Shown here: piece after piece, positions 45,902 through 55,386 of the stretch
Layout: each line of letters starts with the position of its first letter
Numbering within the stretch: the stretch's first letter is position 1
Origin: Corynebacterium sp. MSK008
GTDB taxonomy: Bacteria > Actinomycetota > Actinomycetes > Mycobacteriales > Mycobacteriaceae
Direction of reading: 5' to 3'
DNA: 64,000 nucleotides
NCBI RefSeq assembly: GCF_030232585.1
Contig: NZ_JASPJX010000006.1
Coordinates: 62,001 to 126,000, forward strand
Made by a program: the position numbers and the translations under genes
The notes under the pieces: model-generated
Database searches by the model: none
What the model saw: the letters and a program-made list of their open reading frames with translations, nothing else
What the model was told of the DNA's origin: nothing

Positions 45902-46900
45902 ATGGTCAACGTGGCAGTACTGGGCGCGGGTTCCTGGGGGACCACCCTTGCCAAAGTGTTCGCGGACGCGGGCAACCCCGTGAACCTGTGGGCGCGACGC
46001 GAGGAGCTTGCCCGCACAATCCAAGACACCCGGGAAAACCCCGAATACCTGCCGGGTATCACACTGCCCGAGGCCATCCAAACCACATCCCACGCCGCAG
46101 AGGCGCTGGAGAACGCCGCAATTGCGGTCTTCGGCGTGCCCAGCCAGACCATGCGCGACAACCTCACCCGCTGGGCGCCGCACTTGCCTGGCGACGCCAC
46201 ACTGGTCTCCATCTCCAAAGGCGTCGAATCCGGCACGCACATGCGCATGAGCGAAATCATCGCGGAAGTCACCGGGGTAGAAAGCGAGCGCATCGCGGTG
46301 CTGTCCGGGCCGAACCTCTCGCGCGAGGTCGCCGAGGAACAGCCGGCCGCGACCGTGATCGCCTGCGCCGACGAAAACCGCGCCAAGCTGGTCCAGGCCG
46401 CGTGCGCCACCAACTACCTGCGCCCGTACACCAACACCGACGTGGTGGGCTGCGAAATCGGCGGCGCCACCAAGAACGTCATCGCGCTCGCCTGCGGCAT
46501 GGCGGCCGGCCAAGGCTTGGGCGACAACACCCAGGCCACCCTGATCACCCGCGGCCTGGCGGAAATCACCCGACTTGGCGCGGCCCTCGGGGCGGACGCG
46601 CGCACCTTCGCCGGCCTCGCCGGCATGGGCGACCTGGTGGCCACCTGCGCCTCCCCGCTCTCGCGCAACCGCACCTTTGGTGCCGCGCTCGGCGAAGGCG
46701 CGACCATGGACGAGGCCCGCGCCGCCACCAAGGGCCAGGTCGCGGAGGGCGTGGTGTCCTCACGCAGCATCTTCCAGCTCGCGGAGGAGCACTCCGTGGA
46801 GATGCCAATCACCCAGGGCGTGTACTCGGTGTGCCACGAAGGCATGAAGGTCGCCGACGTCATCGCCGCGCTCATGGGCCGCAGCAAGAAAGCGGAGTAG
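45902..46900 (+). CDS. gpsA: Glycerol-3-phosphate dehydrogenase [NAD(P)+]
   Basis: A 332-residue enzyme that reduces dihydroxyacetone phosphate to sn-glycerol-3-phosphate for phospholipid synthesis. The Rossmann motif [17 protein letters not shown] is at residues 8-24, and catalytic Lys lies in [25 protein letters not shown] precedes the ATG. Confidence 0.96.
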   Translation: MVNVAVLGAGSWGTTLAKVFADAGNPVNLWARREELARTIQDTRENPEYLPGITLPEAIQTTSHAAEALENAAIAVFGVPSQTMRDNLTRWAPHLPGDATLVSISKGVESGTHMRMSEIIAEVTGVESERIAVLSGPNLSREVAEEQPAATVIACADENRAKLVQAACATNYLRPYTNTDVVGCEIGGATKNVIALACGMAAGQGLGDNTQATLITRGLAEITRLGAALGADARTFAGLAGMGDLVATCASPLSRNRTFGAALGEGATMDEARAATKGQVAEGVVSSRSIFQLAEEHSVEMPITQGVYSVCHEGMKVADVIAALMGRSKKAE

Positions 46901-46907
46901 CGCCCGG

Positions 46908-46913
46908 TAGGCT
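46908..46913 (+). promoter_or_regulatory. -10 element for ddl
   Basis: TAGGCT, 8 nt before the GTG at 46922. Confidence 0.45.
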
Positions 46914-46921
46914 AGCTCCCC

Positions 46922-47962
46922 GTGATCCGCATAGCTGTTTTGTACGGTGGCATGTCCACCGAGCACTCGATTTCCTGCATCTCCGCCGATTCAGTCATGT
47001 CCCACATGCCCGCCGAATACGAGGTGTTTCCCATCGGCATCACGCAGGAAGGTGTCTGGGTTGAGGGTGTGACGAATCCGGCTAAAGGGGCGGAGCTTCC
47101 CGTCGTCAAGCCTGGGCGTGAAGTAGCGCTCTCGTTGAATCCGCAGCGCAAGGGATTGCTTTACGACGTCACCTCCGGCGAGCCCATCACCACCATCGAC
47201 GCCGTCTTCCCGGTGCTGCACGGCAAATACGGCGAGGACGGCACAGTTCAAGGCCTGCTCGAGCTGGCCGGGGTGCCGTACGTCGGCCCGGGTGTGCTGG
47301 CGTCCGCGTGCGGAATGGACAAGGAGTACACGAAGAAGCTGGTGGCGGCGGCCGGGATTCCGGTCACGCGCGAGGTGATCCTAGACGGCGTGCGCGAGCT
47401 CACCGAGGCAGAGCGCTCTCATTTGGGGCTTCCGGTGTTTGTGAAGCCCGCGAACGGCGGATCCTCCATCGGCGTGTCCAAGGTGACCAGCTGGGAAACG
47501 CTGCCGGCGGCGGTGGAGCTGGCGCTCGAGTCCGACGGCAAAGTCATCGTCGAGGCCGAGCTGGTCGGCGACGAGGTGGAAGTCGGAGTGCTCGAGCGCC
47601 CCGACGGCACCATCGCCGCATCCGTGCCCGCCAAGCTCAACGGCACCGAGGACTCCGCCGAGGGCTTCTACGGCTTTGAAACGAAATACCTGGAAGAAGG
47701 CGTCACCGCCACGATCCCGGCACCGTACCAGGACGAGTTGATCGCTCAGCTGCAGGACATGGCAGTGACGTGCTTCCACGCGCTGGACTGCAAGTCGCTG
47801 GCGCGCGTGGACTTCTTTGTTACCGACAACGGGCCGGTGCTCAATGAGGTCAACACCATGCCCGGATTCACCGCCATCTCCATGTACCCGCAGGTGTGGG
47901 CCGCCACCGGCGTGGACTACCCGGAGCTGCTGGGCACGCTGATCCGCACCGCGCTGCGGTAG
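46922..47962 (+). CDS. ddl: D-alanine-D-alanine ligase
   Basis: A 346-residue ATP-grasp enzyme that makes D-Ala-D-Ala for peptidoglycan. Motifs are LYGGMSTEHSISCISA, PVLHGKYGEDGTVQGLLELA, VKPANGGSSIGVSKV and NEVNTMPGFTAISMYP. GTG start. Confidence 0.97.
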   Translation: MIRIAVLYGGMSTEHSISCISADSVMSHMPAEYEVFPIGITQEGVWVEGVTNPAKGAELPVVKPGREVALSLNPQRKGLLYDVTSGEPITTIDAVFPVLHGKYGEDGTVQGLLELAGVPYVGPGVLASACGMDKEYTKKLVAAAGIPVTREVILDGVRELTEAERSHLGLPVFVKPANGGSSIGVSKVTSWETLPAAVELALESDGKVIVEAELVGDEVEVGVLERPDGTIAASVPAKLNGTEDSAEGFYGFETKYLEEGVTATIPAPYQDELIAQLQDMAVTCFHALDCKSLARVDFFVTDNGPVLNEVNTMPGFTAISMYPQVWAATGVDYPELLGTLIRTALR

Positions 47963-47991
47963 GTGCGCCTAGCGGCGCCTCATCTCACCAA

Positions 47992-48056
47992 ATCCAGCTA
48001 CAAAGATCCGGCTATTGGCTTCTCAGAGCCGAATAGCTGGGTCCTAGTAGCTGGAT
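47992..48056. repeat. Nested palindromic element E
   Basis: Perfect 10-bp arms ATCCAGCTAC (47992-48001) / GTAGCTGGAT (48047-48056) enclose a near-palindrome of GCTATTGGCT and AGCCGAATAGC. It lies between convergent ddl and DUF3515 genes and may serve as bidirectional terminator. Confidence 0.7.
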
Positions 48057-48078
48057 CCGCGCGATGGGCGGCGCGGAG

Positions 48079-49008
48079 CTACGCCTGCCCGGTGTGCTCG
48101 GCGATGAGGTTGGTCAGGTTCGTGATCGCCTCGTTGCTCTCCGCCTGTGGCAGCGACGCCGCCACCTGCACGTCGCGGCCCATCGCGTACCAGGTGGAGG
48201 CGGTGGTGCCGTTGGCTAGCTTCACGTCTTCGAACCACGGCACGCCGTTGATCTGATCTAAGCGCGCGCCCGGGCCGTAGTTTTCTGGAGCGGCGACTCC
48301 GCAGCGCAGCACGATCGCGTCCTGACCTTCGGCGGACCAGGCCACAGTCTGCTCGCTCACGGCGTCGACGCGGGTGTAGCCGTCGGCGATGGAGTCGGGA
48401 GCTGCGGCGAGCAGGCTGTCGCACTTCGCTTCGTCGTCAGTGGCGACGAGGTCTGCGAGCGGGGCGGGGTGTTGCTCGGGGGCCGGGCCGGTCAGCGCGG
48501 CGGTGTCGATGCCTGCGACGGGGGCGGCGCCGTCGCGAAGCTGCTGCGTGTCAGCGGTGACGGCGAGGACGGGGGAGCGGTCCACGGTGAACCAGGTGGC
48601 CAAAGTGGAGCCCGGGGTGGCGTCGTTGACGCGCAGCCAGCGCGTGCCGTCGATGTCCTCGGTGTGCGCGTACGGGGTGTACTGCGCGGGCGCGTCCACG
48701 CCGCAGCGCAGGGTGATGCGCTCGGTGGAGGAGGCCTGCCACGCGGCGGCGCCTTCGGGGGCGGGCTCGGCCAGTTCGGCGCGTTTGAGGTCGGCCAGGG
48801 TGGACGGGAGGCCGTCGATAAGCGATGTGCACTCGGCTGACGACGCCTCGGGCGCGGGGAGCTGCGTCATCGCCACCGGCTGCAGCGCAACCCGGTCGAA
48901 GAACACGCGCGCGCCGACGAGCACGCCGAGCACCAGCGCCACCGCCAGCCCAAGACTGACGTAGATGGTGGTGCGGTTAAATTGAGCATTATGCGCCGTG
49001 GAACCCAT
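48079..49008 (-). CDS. DUF3515 protein with two tandem domains
   Basis: A 309-residue protein. One N-terminal transmembrane helix (about 15-38) is followed by two copies of a similar domain, about 55-165 and 190-305. Each begins with a Cys (ECTSLIDGLPSTLAD; KCDSLLAAAPDSIAD) and holds a second Cys in LRCGV-A-P, so each probably has one disulfide. It is exposed outside the membrane; function is unknown. The ATG follows a TAGACT hexamer by 8 nt. It is divergent from thiL. Confidence 0.75.
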   Translation of the reverse strand: MGSTAHNAQFNRTTIYVSLGLAVALVLGVLVGARVFFDRVALQPVAMTQLPAPEASSAECTSLIDGLPSTLADLKRAELAEPAPEGAAAWQASSTERITLRCGVDAPAQYTPYAHTEDIDGTRWLRVNDATPGSTLATWFTVDRSPVLAVTADTQQLRDGAAPVAGIDTAALTGPAPEQHPAPLADLVATDDEAKCDSLLAAAPDSIADGYTRVDAVSEQTVAWSAEGQDAIVLRCGVAAPENYGPGARLDQINGVPWFEDVKLANGTTASTWYAMGRDVQVAASLPQAESNEAITNLTNLIAEHTGQA

Positions 49009-49016
49009 GGCGGCTG

Positions 49017-49022
49017 AGTCTA
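49017..49022 (-). promoter_or_regulatory. -10 element for the DUF3515 gene
   Basis: TAGACT on the minus strand, 8 nt before the ATG at 49008. Confidence 0.5.
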
Positions 49023-49042
49023 GTGAAAGGGTGTGCGCAGAC

Positions 49043-50005
49043 GTGATCGAGACAGGCTTTCCCACCGGCGGGCCGACGCTGGGCGAGCTCGGCGAGCGCG
49101 AAGTCATCGCGCTGATCCGCGCCCAGGCGCCGTCCGCGCTCAACGGCGACGACGCCGCGGTGCTCGCCCCGGCAGCCCCGAACTCACGGGTGGTGGCCAG
49201 CACGGACATGCTCGTGCGGGGGCGGCATTTCACTGCGAAAACCACCACGCCCTACCTGCTGGGGCGCAAGGCGGCGCTGCAGAACTTCGCGGACATCGAG
49301 GCGATGGGCGCGCGCCCGATCGCGGCGCTGATGGCGGTGTCCGCGCACCCGGACACCCCGGCGAAGGTGCTGGAGGAACTCGCGCGCGGCGTGGGCGATA
49401 TGGCATCTGATTACGCCTGTGAGCTGGTCGGCGGCGATGTCACGGGCGGCGACTACCTGGTGGTGTCCGTCACCGCGATTGGTGCGCTCGGCGGCAACCG
49501 CCCGCCGCTCACGCTGGACGGTGCGCGCCCGGGGCACCGCATGATCGCCCACGGGCGCATCGGTTATTCCGCGGCTGGTCTGGCGTTGCTGCAGTCGGGC
49601 ATGGACATCCCGGCGCAGCTCGAGCCGCTGGTTGCCGCGCACCAAGTGCCGGAGCTGACCCCGGGCCGCGGCGTGGTGGCGCGCGCGGCGGGCGCGTGTG
49701 CGATGACGGACAACTCGGATGGGCTGATCCGGGACATCACTCAGCTTGCGGAGGCGTCCGGCGTGGGTATCGACCTGGCGTCCAACGCGATCGCCCCCGA
49801 CCGGTTGCTCGTGGAGGCGGGCAGGCTGCTCGGTGTGGACCCGTGGGAGTGGGTGCTCGGCGGCGGGGAGGACCACACGCTCGTCGGCACCATCGAAGGG
49901 TCTGCGCCGGTGGGCTTCCGCTCCATCGGTGCGGTGACCAAGAAGCAAGGCGTGCGTGTCGACGGCTCCGCGCCCGCCACCGACACCGGATGGGAGAGCT
50001 TCTGA
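49043..50005 (+). CDS. thiL: Thiamine-monophosphate kinase
   Basis: About 320 residues. It phosphorylates thiamine monophosphate to the diphosphate. Motifs are [10 protein letters not shown] (metal-binding Asp residues), [21 protein letters not shown] and [11 protein letters not shown]. The start is uncertain: GTG at 49043 has GAAAGGG 11 nt upstream; GTG at 49031 and ATG at 49007 are alternatives, the last overlapping the divergent gene. Its TGA overlaps the ung ATG (TGATG). Confidence 0.92.
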   Translation: MIETGFPTGGPTLGELGEREVIALIRAQAPSALNGDDAAVLAPAAPNSRVVASTDMLVRGRHFTAKTTTPYLLGRKAALQNFADIEAMGARPIAALMAVSAHPDTPAKVLEELARGVGDMASDYACELVGGDVTGGDYLVVSVTAIGALGGNRPPLTLDGARPGHRMIAHGRIGYSAAGLALLQSGMDIPAQLEPLVAAHQVPELTPGRGVVARAAGACAMTDNSDGLIRDITQLAEASGVGIDLASNAIAPDRLLVEAGRLLGVDPWEWVLGGGEDHTLVGTIEGSAPVGFRSIGAVTKKQGVRVDGSAPATDTGWESF

Positions 50006-50646
50006 TGTTGCCCGTGCACGAATCGTGGCAAGCGCCGCTGGCGCCTGTGGAAGACCAGATCCACGCCATGGGCGACTTCCTGCGCGCCGAGGGCGAATAC
50101 CTGCCGCGCGGCAACGACATCCTGCGGGCGTTTGCGGACCCGTTCGAGGATGTCCGCGTGCTCATCCTTGGCCAGGACCCGTACCCAACCCCGGGGCATC
50201 CCATGGGCCTGGCGTTTTCCACCCAGCCCGGGGTGGCCGCGCCCCGCTCACTGGTGAATATCTACAAGGAGCTGCAGGATGACTTGGGCATCCCGCCGCG
50301 CAAGGACGGTGACTTGAGCTCCTGGTCGCAGCAGGGGATTCTGCTGCTGAACAGGGTGCTCACCGTGCGCCCAGGCGCGCCGGCGTCGCACCGCGGCAAG
50401 GGCTGGGAGGCCATAACCCAGGCTGCGATTGAGGCCCTGGTGTCCCGCGGTACCCCGCTGGTGGCCATCCTGTGGGGCAGAGACGCGCAGACGGCCGCGA
50501 AGTTTCTGGGGGACACCCCGCGTATCGAGTCGCCGCACCCATCGCCGCTGTCAGCCTCCCGCGGGTTCTTCGGCTCCCGCCCGTTCTCGCGCGCGAATCA
50601 GGCGCTGGAAACGATGGGTGCCCAGCCGGTCAACTGGGCACTTTAA
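50005..50646 (+). CDS. ung: Uracil-DNA glycosylase
   Basis: A 213-residue family 1 enzyme that removes uracil from DNA. Catalytic Asp lies in [18 protein letters not shown], the DNA-intercalating loop in [21 protein letters not shown]. The ATG overlaps the thiL stop by two bases, so translation is probably coupled. Confidence 0.96.
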   Translation: MLPVHESWQAPLAPVEDQIHAMGDFLRAEGEYLPRGNDILRAFADPFEDVRVLILGQDPYPTPGHPMGLAFSTQPGVAAPRSLVNIYKELQDDLGIPPRKDGDLSSWSQQGILLLNRVLTVRPGAPASHRGKGWEAITQAAIEALVSRGTPLVAILWGRDAQTAAKFLGDTPRIESPHPSPLSASRGFFGSRPFSRANQALETMGAQPVNWAL

Positions 50647-50656
50647 GCAGAACCTG

Positions 50657-50662
50657 TAAACT
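50657..50662 (+). promoter_or_regulatory. -10 element for the DhaL/DegV gene
   Basis: TAAACT, 8 nt before the ATG at 50671. Confidence 0.5.
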
Positions 50663-50670
50663 CTCTCAGC

Positions 50671-52203
50671 ATGTCTGCATCTCCGCTTTCTAACGGCGCA
50701 CGCCTGCTCGCATGGGCCCGCCGCGCCTCAGGCGAGCTAGAGCGCAAACGCGCGGAGATCAACGAGCTCAACGTTTTCCCAGTTCCTGACGGGGACACCG
50801 GCTCCAACATGGCGCACACGATGGCCGCGGCAGTCGAGGCCGCCTCGGAGCTGCCGGAGGGCGCGGGCCTGACTGAGGTCGCCGAAGCGCTGGCTGTCGG
50901 CGCAGTGCGCGGCGCGCGCGGCAACTCCGGTGTCGTGCTCTCCCAGATTCTGCGCGGCTTCGCCCAGGCTGCCAGCTACGGGGCGACGGAGGGCGAGATG
51001 CTCGCCGTCGCGCTCACCAACGCCGTCGGGTTCGTGGACCGCGCCATTGCGGAGCCGGTTGAGGGCACCATCATTACGGTGTTGCGCGCTGCAGCCGACG
51101 CCTCGCGCCCCAACGCGCACCTCCCGCTTGTCGACGTCGCATCCGCCGCCACCGCCGCCGCCCAAGATGCGCTGCGGCTGACGCAGACCCAGCTGCCGGA
51201 GCTGCGCGAAGCCGGCGTGGTCGACGCTGGCGGGGCAGGCCTGGTCGCGGTGCTGAACACGCTGACGACTGAAGGGGAAGGTGAGGGGGAACCGGAAGAC
51301 GTCGATAGGCAAGTGCCTGAAACCCATGGCACCCAGGGCGAACTGGAAGTGATGTTCAGCTTTCGCGGCGACCTGGACGCACTGAGAGGCGAGCTTGCGG
51401 GGCTGGGCGGCAGCCTGATTGTCGCGCCTTTGCACGACGGCGAGGCCACGGTGCACATCCATTCCCGCGATGCCGGGAAGGTCATCGAGACCGCCTTCGC
51501 CGCAGGTGAGGTGGCAGATCTGCGCTTGGAGGTGCTCGCGAGCGCCGTGGCCGCCGGCACGCCCGAGCGCCTGATCATCGCGGTGACCCCGCCCGGATCC
51601 GTGACCAGCTTATACTCAGCGTCCGGCGCGGTGACGGTGGTGCCGGGGCCGAACGTGGCGGCGGACATGTTGGACGCGATCACGCGCTCCGGCAGCAACG
51701 AAGTGATCGTGCTGCCGAACGGACAGTTGAGCAACAGCGAGCTCGCGGCGGTAGAGAACGCGGCGCGCGCGGTGGAGCAGTCCATCACCATCCTGCCCAC
51801 GGTGCGGCTGGTCTCCGGCATCGCGGCGCTGTCCGTGCACGACTCGGCGCAGCCGCTGGCCACCGCGGCCTTTACCATGTCCGAGGCCGCCGGCGAGATG
51901 CGCACCGCGCTGGCGTTCCGCGCCGAGAAGGGCGCACTGACCTTGGGCGGTGCCGTGGCGAAGGGCGACGTGGTGGTTACCTCACGCGGCGAGCATCTCC
52001 TGATCGCAGACGAGCCTATGGACGCTGTCGAGCGCGCCTGCCGCCGCCTGCTCGAGCACGGCGGGGAACAGGTGAGCATCCTGTTCGACCCGAACGAGCT
52101 GCGCGCCGACGCGCTGGAGGAGCTCGCGGGCAAACTCGGTGTCGACGTGATGGTCTATCCTGCGGACGGACTGCAAGCCTGCGCGGAGATTGGGGTGGAG
52201 TAG
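50671..52203 (+). CDS. DhaL/DegV-like protein (YloV/FakA family)
   Basis: A 510-residue cytoplasmic protein. The N-terminal DhaL kinase domain has NVFPVPDGDTGSNM and GARGNSGVVLSQILRG. The C-terminal part resembles the FakA middle and DegV-like domains. FakA phosphorylates fatty acids bound to FakB; that role here is inferred from family only. The linker between the domains (about residues 205-225, Glu/Gly-rich) carries copy 5 of CGTCGATAGGCAA. recG starts at the base after its stop, so the two are one operon. Confidence 0.85.
   Translation: MSASPLSNGARLLAWARRASGELERKRAEINELNVFPVPDGDTGSNMAHTMAAAVEAASELPEGAGLTEVAEALAVGAVRGARGNSGVVLSQILRGFAQAASYGATEGEMLAVALTNAVGFVDRAIAEPVEGTIITVLRAAADASRPNAHLPLVDVASAATAAAQDALRLTQTQLPELREAGVVDAGGAGLVAVLNTLTTEGEGEGEPEDVDRQVPETHGTQGELEVMFSFRGDLDALRGELAGLGGSLIVAPLHDGEATVHIHSRDAGKVIETAFAAGEVADLRLEVLASAVAAGTPERLIIAVTPPGSVTSLYSASGAVTVVPGPNVAADMLDAITRSGSNEVIVLPNGQLSNSELAAVENAARAVEQSITILPTVRLVSGIAALSVHDSAQPLATAAFTMSEAAGEMRTALAFRAEKGALTLGGAVAKGDVVVTSRGEHLLIADEPMDAVERACRRLLEHGGEQVSILFDPNELRADALEELAGKLGVDVMVYPADGLQACAEIGVE
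51300..51312 (+). repeat. CGTCGATAGGCAA dispersed motif, copy 5
   Basis: Exact 13-mer in the interdomain linker of the DhaL/DegV gene, read as DVDRQ. The upstream GGGGAACCGGAAGA resembles that before copy 3. Confidence 0.7.
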
Positions 52204-54306
52204 ATGCTGGGTTTCGAGGACACGCGCCCGCTTAACCTGGTCATTCCGCTGAAGCAGGCCAAGGCGATAGGCAAGCACCTCGACATCCACACCTGCGGCG
52301 AGCTACTGCGCTACTACCCGCGGCGCTACCTGCACTACGGCACCGGCGCCGATTTGGCCGGGGTGAAACCGGGCGACACGCTCAACGTCATCGGCACGGT
52401 CGTGGGCACCGAGCAGTTCACCTCCAAGAAGCAGCCGAAGCGGCCCATTTACAAGGTGCACGTGGACGACGGCCGCCAGGTGTTTTTGGCCGCTTTCTTC
52501 GGCTCCCATTACGCCCAGCGCGTGCTCAAAGAGGGCCGGCGGGTGATGCTCACCGGCAAATACGACGTGTTCCGCAACCAACCGCAGCTCTCCCACCCGG
52601 ACTTTGTGCTCCTGGACGGGCCCACGCAGGCCACCGGCGCGCTGCGGCAGCTCGGCCACTTCGGCGACATCGAGCAGATCATGAGCGGGCGCGAGTGGCT
52701 GCCCATCTACCCGGCGGTGAAAAACGTCAGTACCTGGACCATCATGGGGGCGGTGCATGCGGTGCTCAAAGAGCTTCCGCCTATCGACGAGCCTCTCGGC
52801 TTCACCCCAATAGGATTTTTGCCCCTGAACTCGGCGGTCCACCAGATCCACGAGCCGGGCCCGCCGGGGCCCGCCCGTGCGCTGGAGCGGCTGAAGTACG
52901 ACGAGGCGCTGTCCGTGGCGTTGGCGATGGGCGTGCGTCGCGCGGACGCGGAGGCGCGCAGCGCCGAGGCGCTGCCGCGCGTGAAAGACCGCGACCAGGA
53001 CCTGCTGGTGCAACGCTTGCCGTTTCCACTGACCTCTGGGCAGAACGAGGTGGTCGCGGAGATCACCCGCGACATGGCGCGCACCGTGCCCATGAGCCGG
53101 CTGCTGCAGGGCGAGGTCGGCTCCGGCAAGACCATCGTGGCGTTGATTGCCATGCTCCAGGCCGTGGACAACGGCGCGCAGTGCGCCTTTCTCGCGCCCA
53201 CCGAAGTGCTGGTGTTGCAGCACGCCCGCTCCATGACGAAGGTGCTGATGAACGCGGGCCTGCCCACCCGCGTGGTGGCGTTGACCGGGTCCATGACGGC
53301 GGCGCAAAAACAGGACGCGCTGCTGAAGATCGTCACCGGCGAGGCCGACATCGTGGTGGGGACCCACGCGCTGATCCAAGACGGCGTGGAGTTTTTCCGC
53401 CTGGGGCTTGTGGTGGTGGACGAGCAGCACCGCTTCGGCGTGGAGCAGCGAGACGCGCTGCGCGCCAAGGCGGGGGAGGTAACCCCGCACCTTTTGGTGA
53501 TGACGGCGACGCCGATCCCGCGCACCATCGCCATGACCGTCTTCGGCGATCTGACCGTGTCGACGCTGCGCGAGCTGCCCGGCGGGCGAAAACCCATCCA
53601 GTCCGCGGTGGTGCCGCAGTTCAAGTCGCGCTGGGTGGCGCGCGCCTGGGAGAAGATCCGCGAGGAAGTCGCCGCCGGGCACCAGGCGTACGTGGTGTGC
53701 CCGCGCATCGACGGCGAGGGCGGCGTGCTCGAGGTCTTCGCCGAGCTCGCGTCCACGGAGTTCGAAGGGCTCAACGTGGCGTTTCTGCACGGCCGGATGA
53801 AGGGCGATGAGAAAGACACCGTGATGGCGGACTTCGCCGCCGGCGGGGTAGATGTGCTGGTGGCAACCACGGTGATCGAGGTCGGCGTGGACGTGCCCAA
53901 TGCGACGGTGATGATGGTGCGCGAATCCGAGCACTTCGGCGTCTCCCAGCTGCACCAGCTGCGCGGCCGCGTGGGCCGTGGCGGCAACCAGTCGCTGTGC
54001 CTGTTCCACACGCTGGCGAAGGAGGGCACCCCGTCGTTTGAGCGCGTGAGCCAGGTCGCGTCCACCACGGACGGCTTCGCGCTGGCGGAGTTGGACCTGC
54101 TCAACCGCCGCGAGGGCGACGTGCTGGGCACCCAGCAGTCCGGCATGCACCGCACGCTGAAGCTGCTGAACCTGGTGGAGGACTTCGAGCTGGTGCGCCG
54201 CGCCTACGACGACGCCGCCCGCCTGGTGGCAGACAACCTCGAGTTCGCCCGCGCCGCCACCGCGGATTTCATTCCGGAAGACTTCGAGTACTTGGACAAG
54301 AGCTAG
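52204..54306 (+). CDS. recG: ATP-dependent DNA helicase RecG
   Basis: A 700-residue branch-migration helicase. The N-terminal wedge/OB domain is followed by motor motifs: Walker A GEVGSGKT, DEQHRFG, MTATPIPRT, and QLRGRVGRG-type arginine finger near the C-terminus. It remodels stalled forks and Holliday junctions. Confidence 0.97.
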   Translation: MLGFEDTRPLNLVIPLKQAKAIGKHLDIHTCGELLRYYPRRYLHYGTGADLAGVKPGDTLNVIGTVVGTEQFTSKKQPKRPIYKVHVDDGRQVFLAAFFGSHYAQRVLKEGRRVMLTGKYDVFRNQPQLSHPDFVLLDGPTQATGALRQLGHFGDIEQIMSGREWLPIYPAVKNVSTWTIMGAVHAVLKELPPIDEPLGFTPIGFLPLNSAVHQIHEPGPPGPARALERLKYDEALSVALAMGVRRADAEARSAEALPRVKDRDQDLLVQRLPFPLTSGQNEVVAEITRDMARTVPMSRLLQGEVGSGKTIVALIAMLQAVDNGAQCAFLAPTEVLVLQHARSMTKVLMNAGLPTRVVALTGSMTAAQKQDALLKIVTGEADIVVGTHALIQDGVEFFRLGLVVVDEQHRFGVEQRDALRAKAGEVTPHLLVMTATPIPRTIAMTVFGDLTVSTLRELPGGRKPIQSAVVPQFKSRWVARAWEKIREEVAAGHQAYVVCPRIDGEGGVLEVFAELASTEFEGLNVAFLHGRMKGDEKDTVMADFAAGGVDVLVATTVIEVGVDVPNATVMMVRESEHFGVSQLHQLRGRVGRGGNQSLCLFHTLAKEGTPSFERVSQVASTTDGFALAELDLLNRREGDVLGTQQSGMHRTLKLLNLVEDFELVRRAYDDAARLVADNLEFARAATADFIPEDFEYLDKS

Positions 54307-54311
54307 AGCGT

Positions 54312-54317
54312 TAGAGT
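54312..54317 (+). promoter_or_regulatory. -10 element for rsmD
   Basis: TAGAGT, 7 nt before the ATG at 54325; it gives rsmD-coaD a start point apart from recG. Confidence 0.4.
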
Positions 54318-54324
54318 TGTGGCC

Positions 54325-54909
54325 ATGAACCGCATCATTTCCGGCGAGGCCCGCGGCCGCAAGATCAAGGTGCCGCCTGAGGGCACACGTCCCACCTCGG
54401 ACCGAGCGCGCGAGGGCCTGTTTTCCTCCCTGCAGGTCCGATTCGGGTTCGTGGACATGAACGTGCTCGACCTGTTCGCCGGTTCCGGCGCGCTGGGGCT
54501 GGAGGCCGCCTCCCGCGGTGCCGCAGAGGTGGTGCTGGTGGAAAACAACCCGGAGGCCGTGCGCATCATCGAGTACAACGCCGGTGTGGTCGGGCACCCG
54601 AATGTGACCATCGAGCCGGTGAAGGCGTCGACGTACCTCGCCCGCGCGCCGCGCAACCACTTCGACATCGTGCTCGCGGACCCGCCGTACGAGCTCGCGG
54701 ATGAGGCCGTCGCAGAAATGGTGGAGGCGCTCAAGCCCACGCTTCACGACGGCGCCGTGGTCGTCGTCGAGCGCCACCGCGACAGCCCCGAGACGGCCTG
54801 GCCGGAGGAGTTCACCCCGACCGGCCAGAAGCTGAAGAAGCGCCTGTACGGCATCGCTCGCATGGACATGGCCGTGTACACGGATCCGGAAGCAGAGGTG
54901 GAGGAATAA
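54325..54909 (+). CDS. rsmD: 16S rRNA (guanine966-N2)-methyltransferase
   Basis: A 194-residue SAM-dependent enzyme. RIISGEARGR at the N-terminus, SAM-binding LDLFAGSGALGLEAASRG and catalytic ADPPYEL mark RsmD, which methylates G966 of 16S rRNA. coaD starts at the base after the stop. Confidence 0.93.
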   Translation: MNRIISGEARGRKIKVPPEGTRPTSDRAREGLFSSLQVRFGFVDMNVLDLFAGSGALGLEAASRGAAEVVLVENNPEAVRIIEYNAGVVGHPNVTIEPVKASTYLARAPRNHFDIVLADPPYELADEAVAEMVEALKPTLHDGAVVVVERHRDSPETAWPEEFTPTGQKLKKRLYGIARMDMAVYTDPEAEVEE

Positions 54910-55386
54910 ATGACTACCGCAGTGTGCCCAGGCTCGTTCGATCCGATCACGAACGGCCATCTGGACATCGTCACCCGGGCCTCGCGCCACTTTGACGAGG
55001 TGGTGGTGCTGGTCACCGGCAACCCGACGAAGACTTCGGGGCTGTTTTCCATCGATGAGCGCGTCGAGCTGATCCGCGAAGCTATCGCGCACCTGCCCAA
55101 CGTCCGCGTGGACAGCTGGGGTGGGCTGCTGGTGGACTACACCTCCGCCCACCACATCACCGCCCTGGTCAAGGGTCTGCGCTCCTCGCTGGACTACGAG
55201 TACGAGCTGCCGATGGCGCAGATGAACCGCCGCCTGACCGGCGTGGACACCTACTTTTTGCTCACGGACGAAAAATACGGCTACATCTCGTCTTCGCTGA
55301 CCAAGGAGGTGGCCAAGTACGGCGGCGACGTCACCGGCCTCGTGCCGGATTCCGTGCGTGAGGCGATGGCGGAGAAGTACCGCTAG
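54910..55386 (+). CDS. coaD: Phosphopantetheine adenylyltransferase
   Basis: A 158-residue nucleotidyltransferase, the fourth step of coenzyme A synthesis. Motifs are CPGSFDPITNGHLDIV (T/HxGH-type) and ISSSLTKEVAKYGGDV. GGAGG lies upstream of the ATG inside rsmD. Its TAG overlaps the next GTG by one base. Confidence 0.96.
   Translation: MTTAVCPGSFDPITNGHLDIVTRASRHFDEVVVLVTGNPTKTSGLFSIDERVELIREAIAHLPNVRVDSWGGLLVDYTSAHHITALVKGLRSSLDYEYELPMAQMNRRLTGVDTYFLLTDEKYGYISSSLTKEVAKYGGDVTGLVPDSVREAMAEKYR

Noticed and set aside
52303-55155. A 950-codon open frame on the minus strand opposite recG, rsmD and coaD
   Set aside because: It is antisense to three well-recognised core genes, has low-complexity His/Arg/Gly-rich sequence and no family signature; such shadows are common at this G+C.
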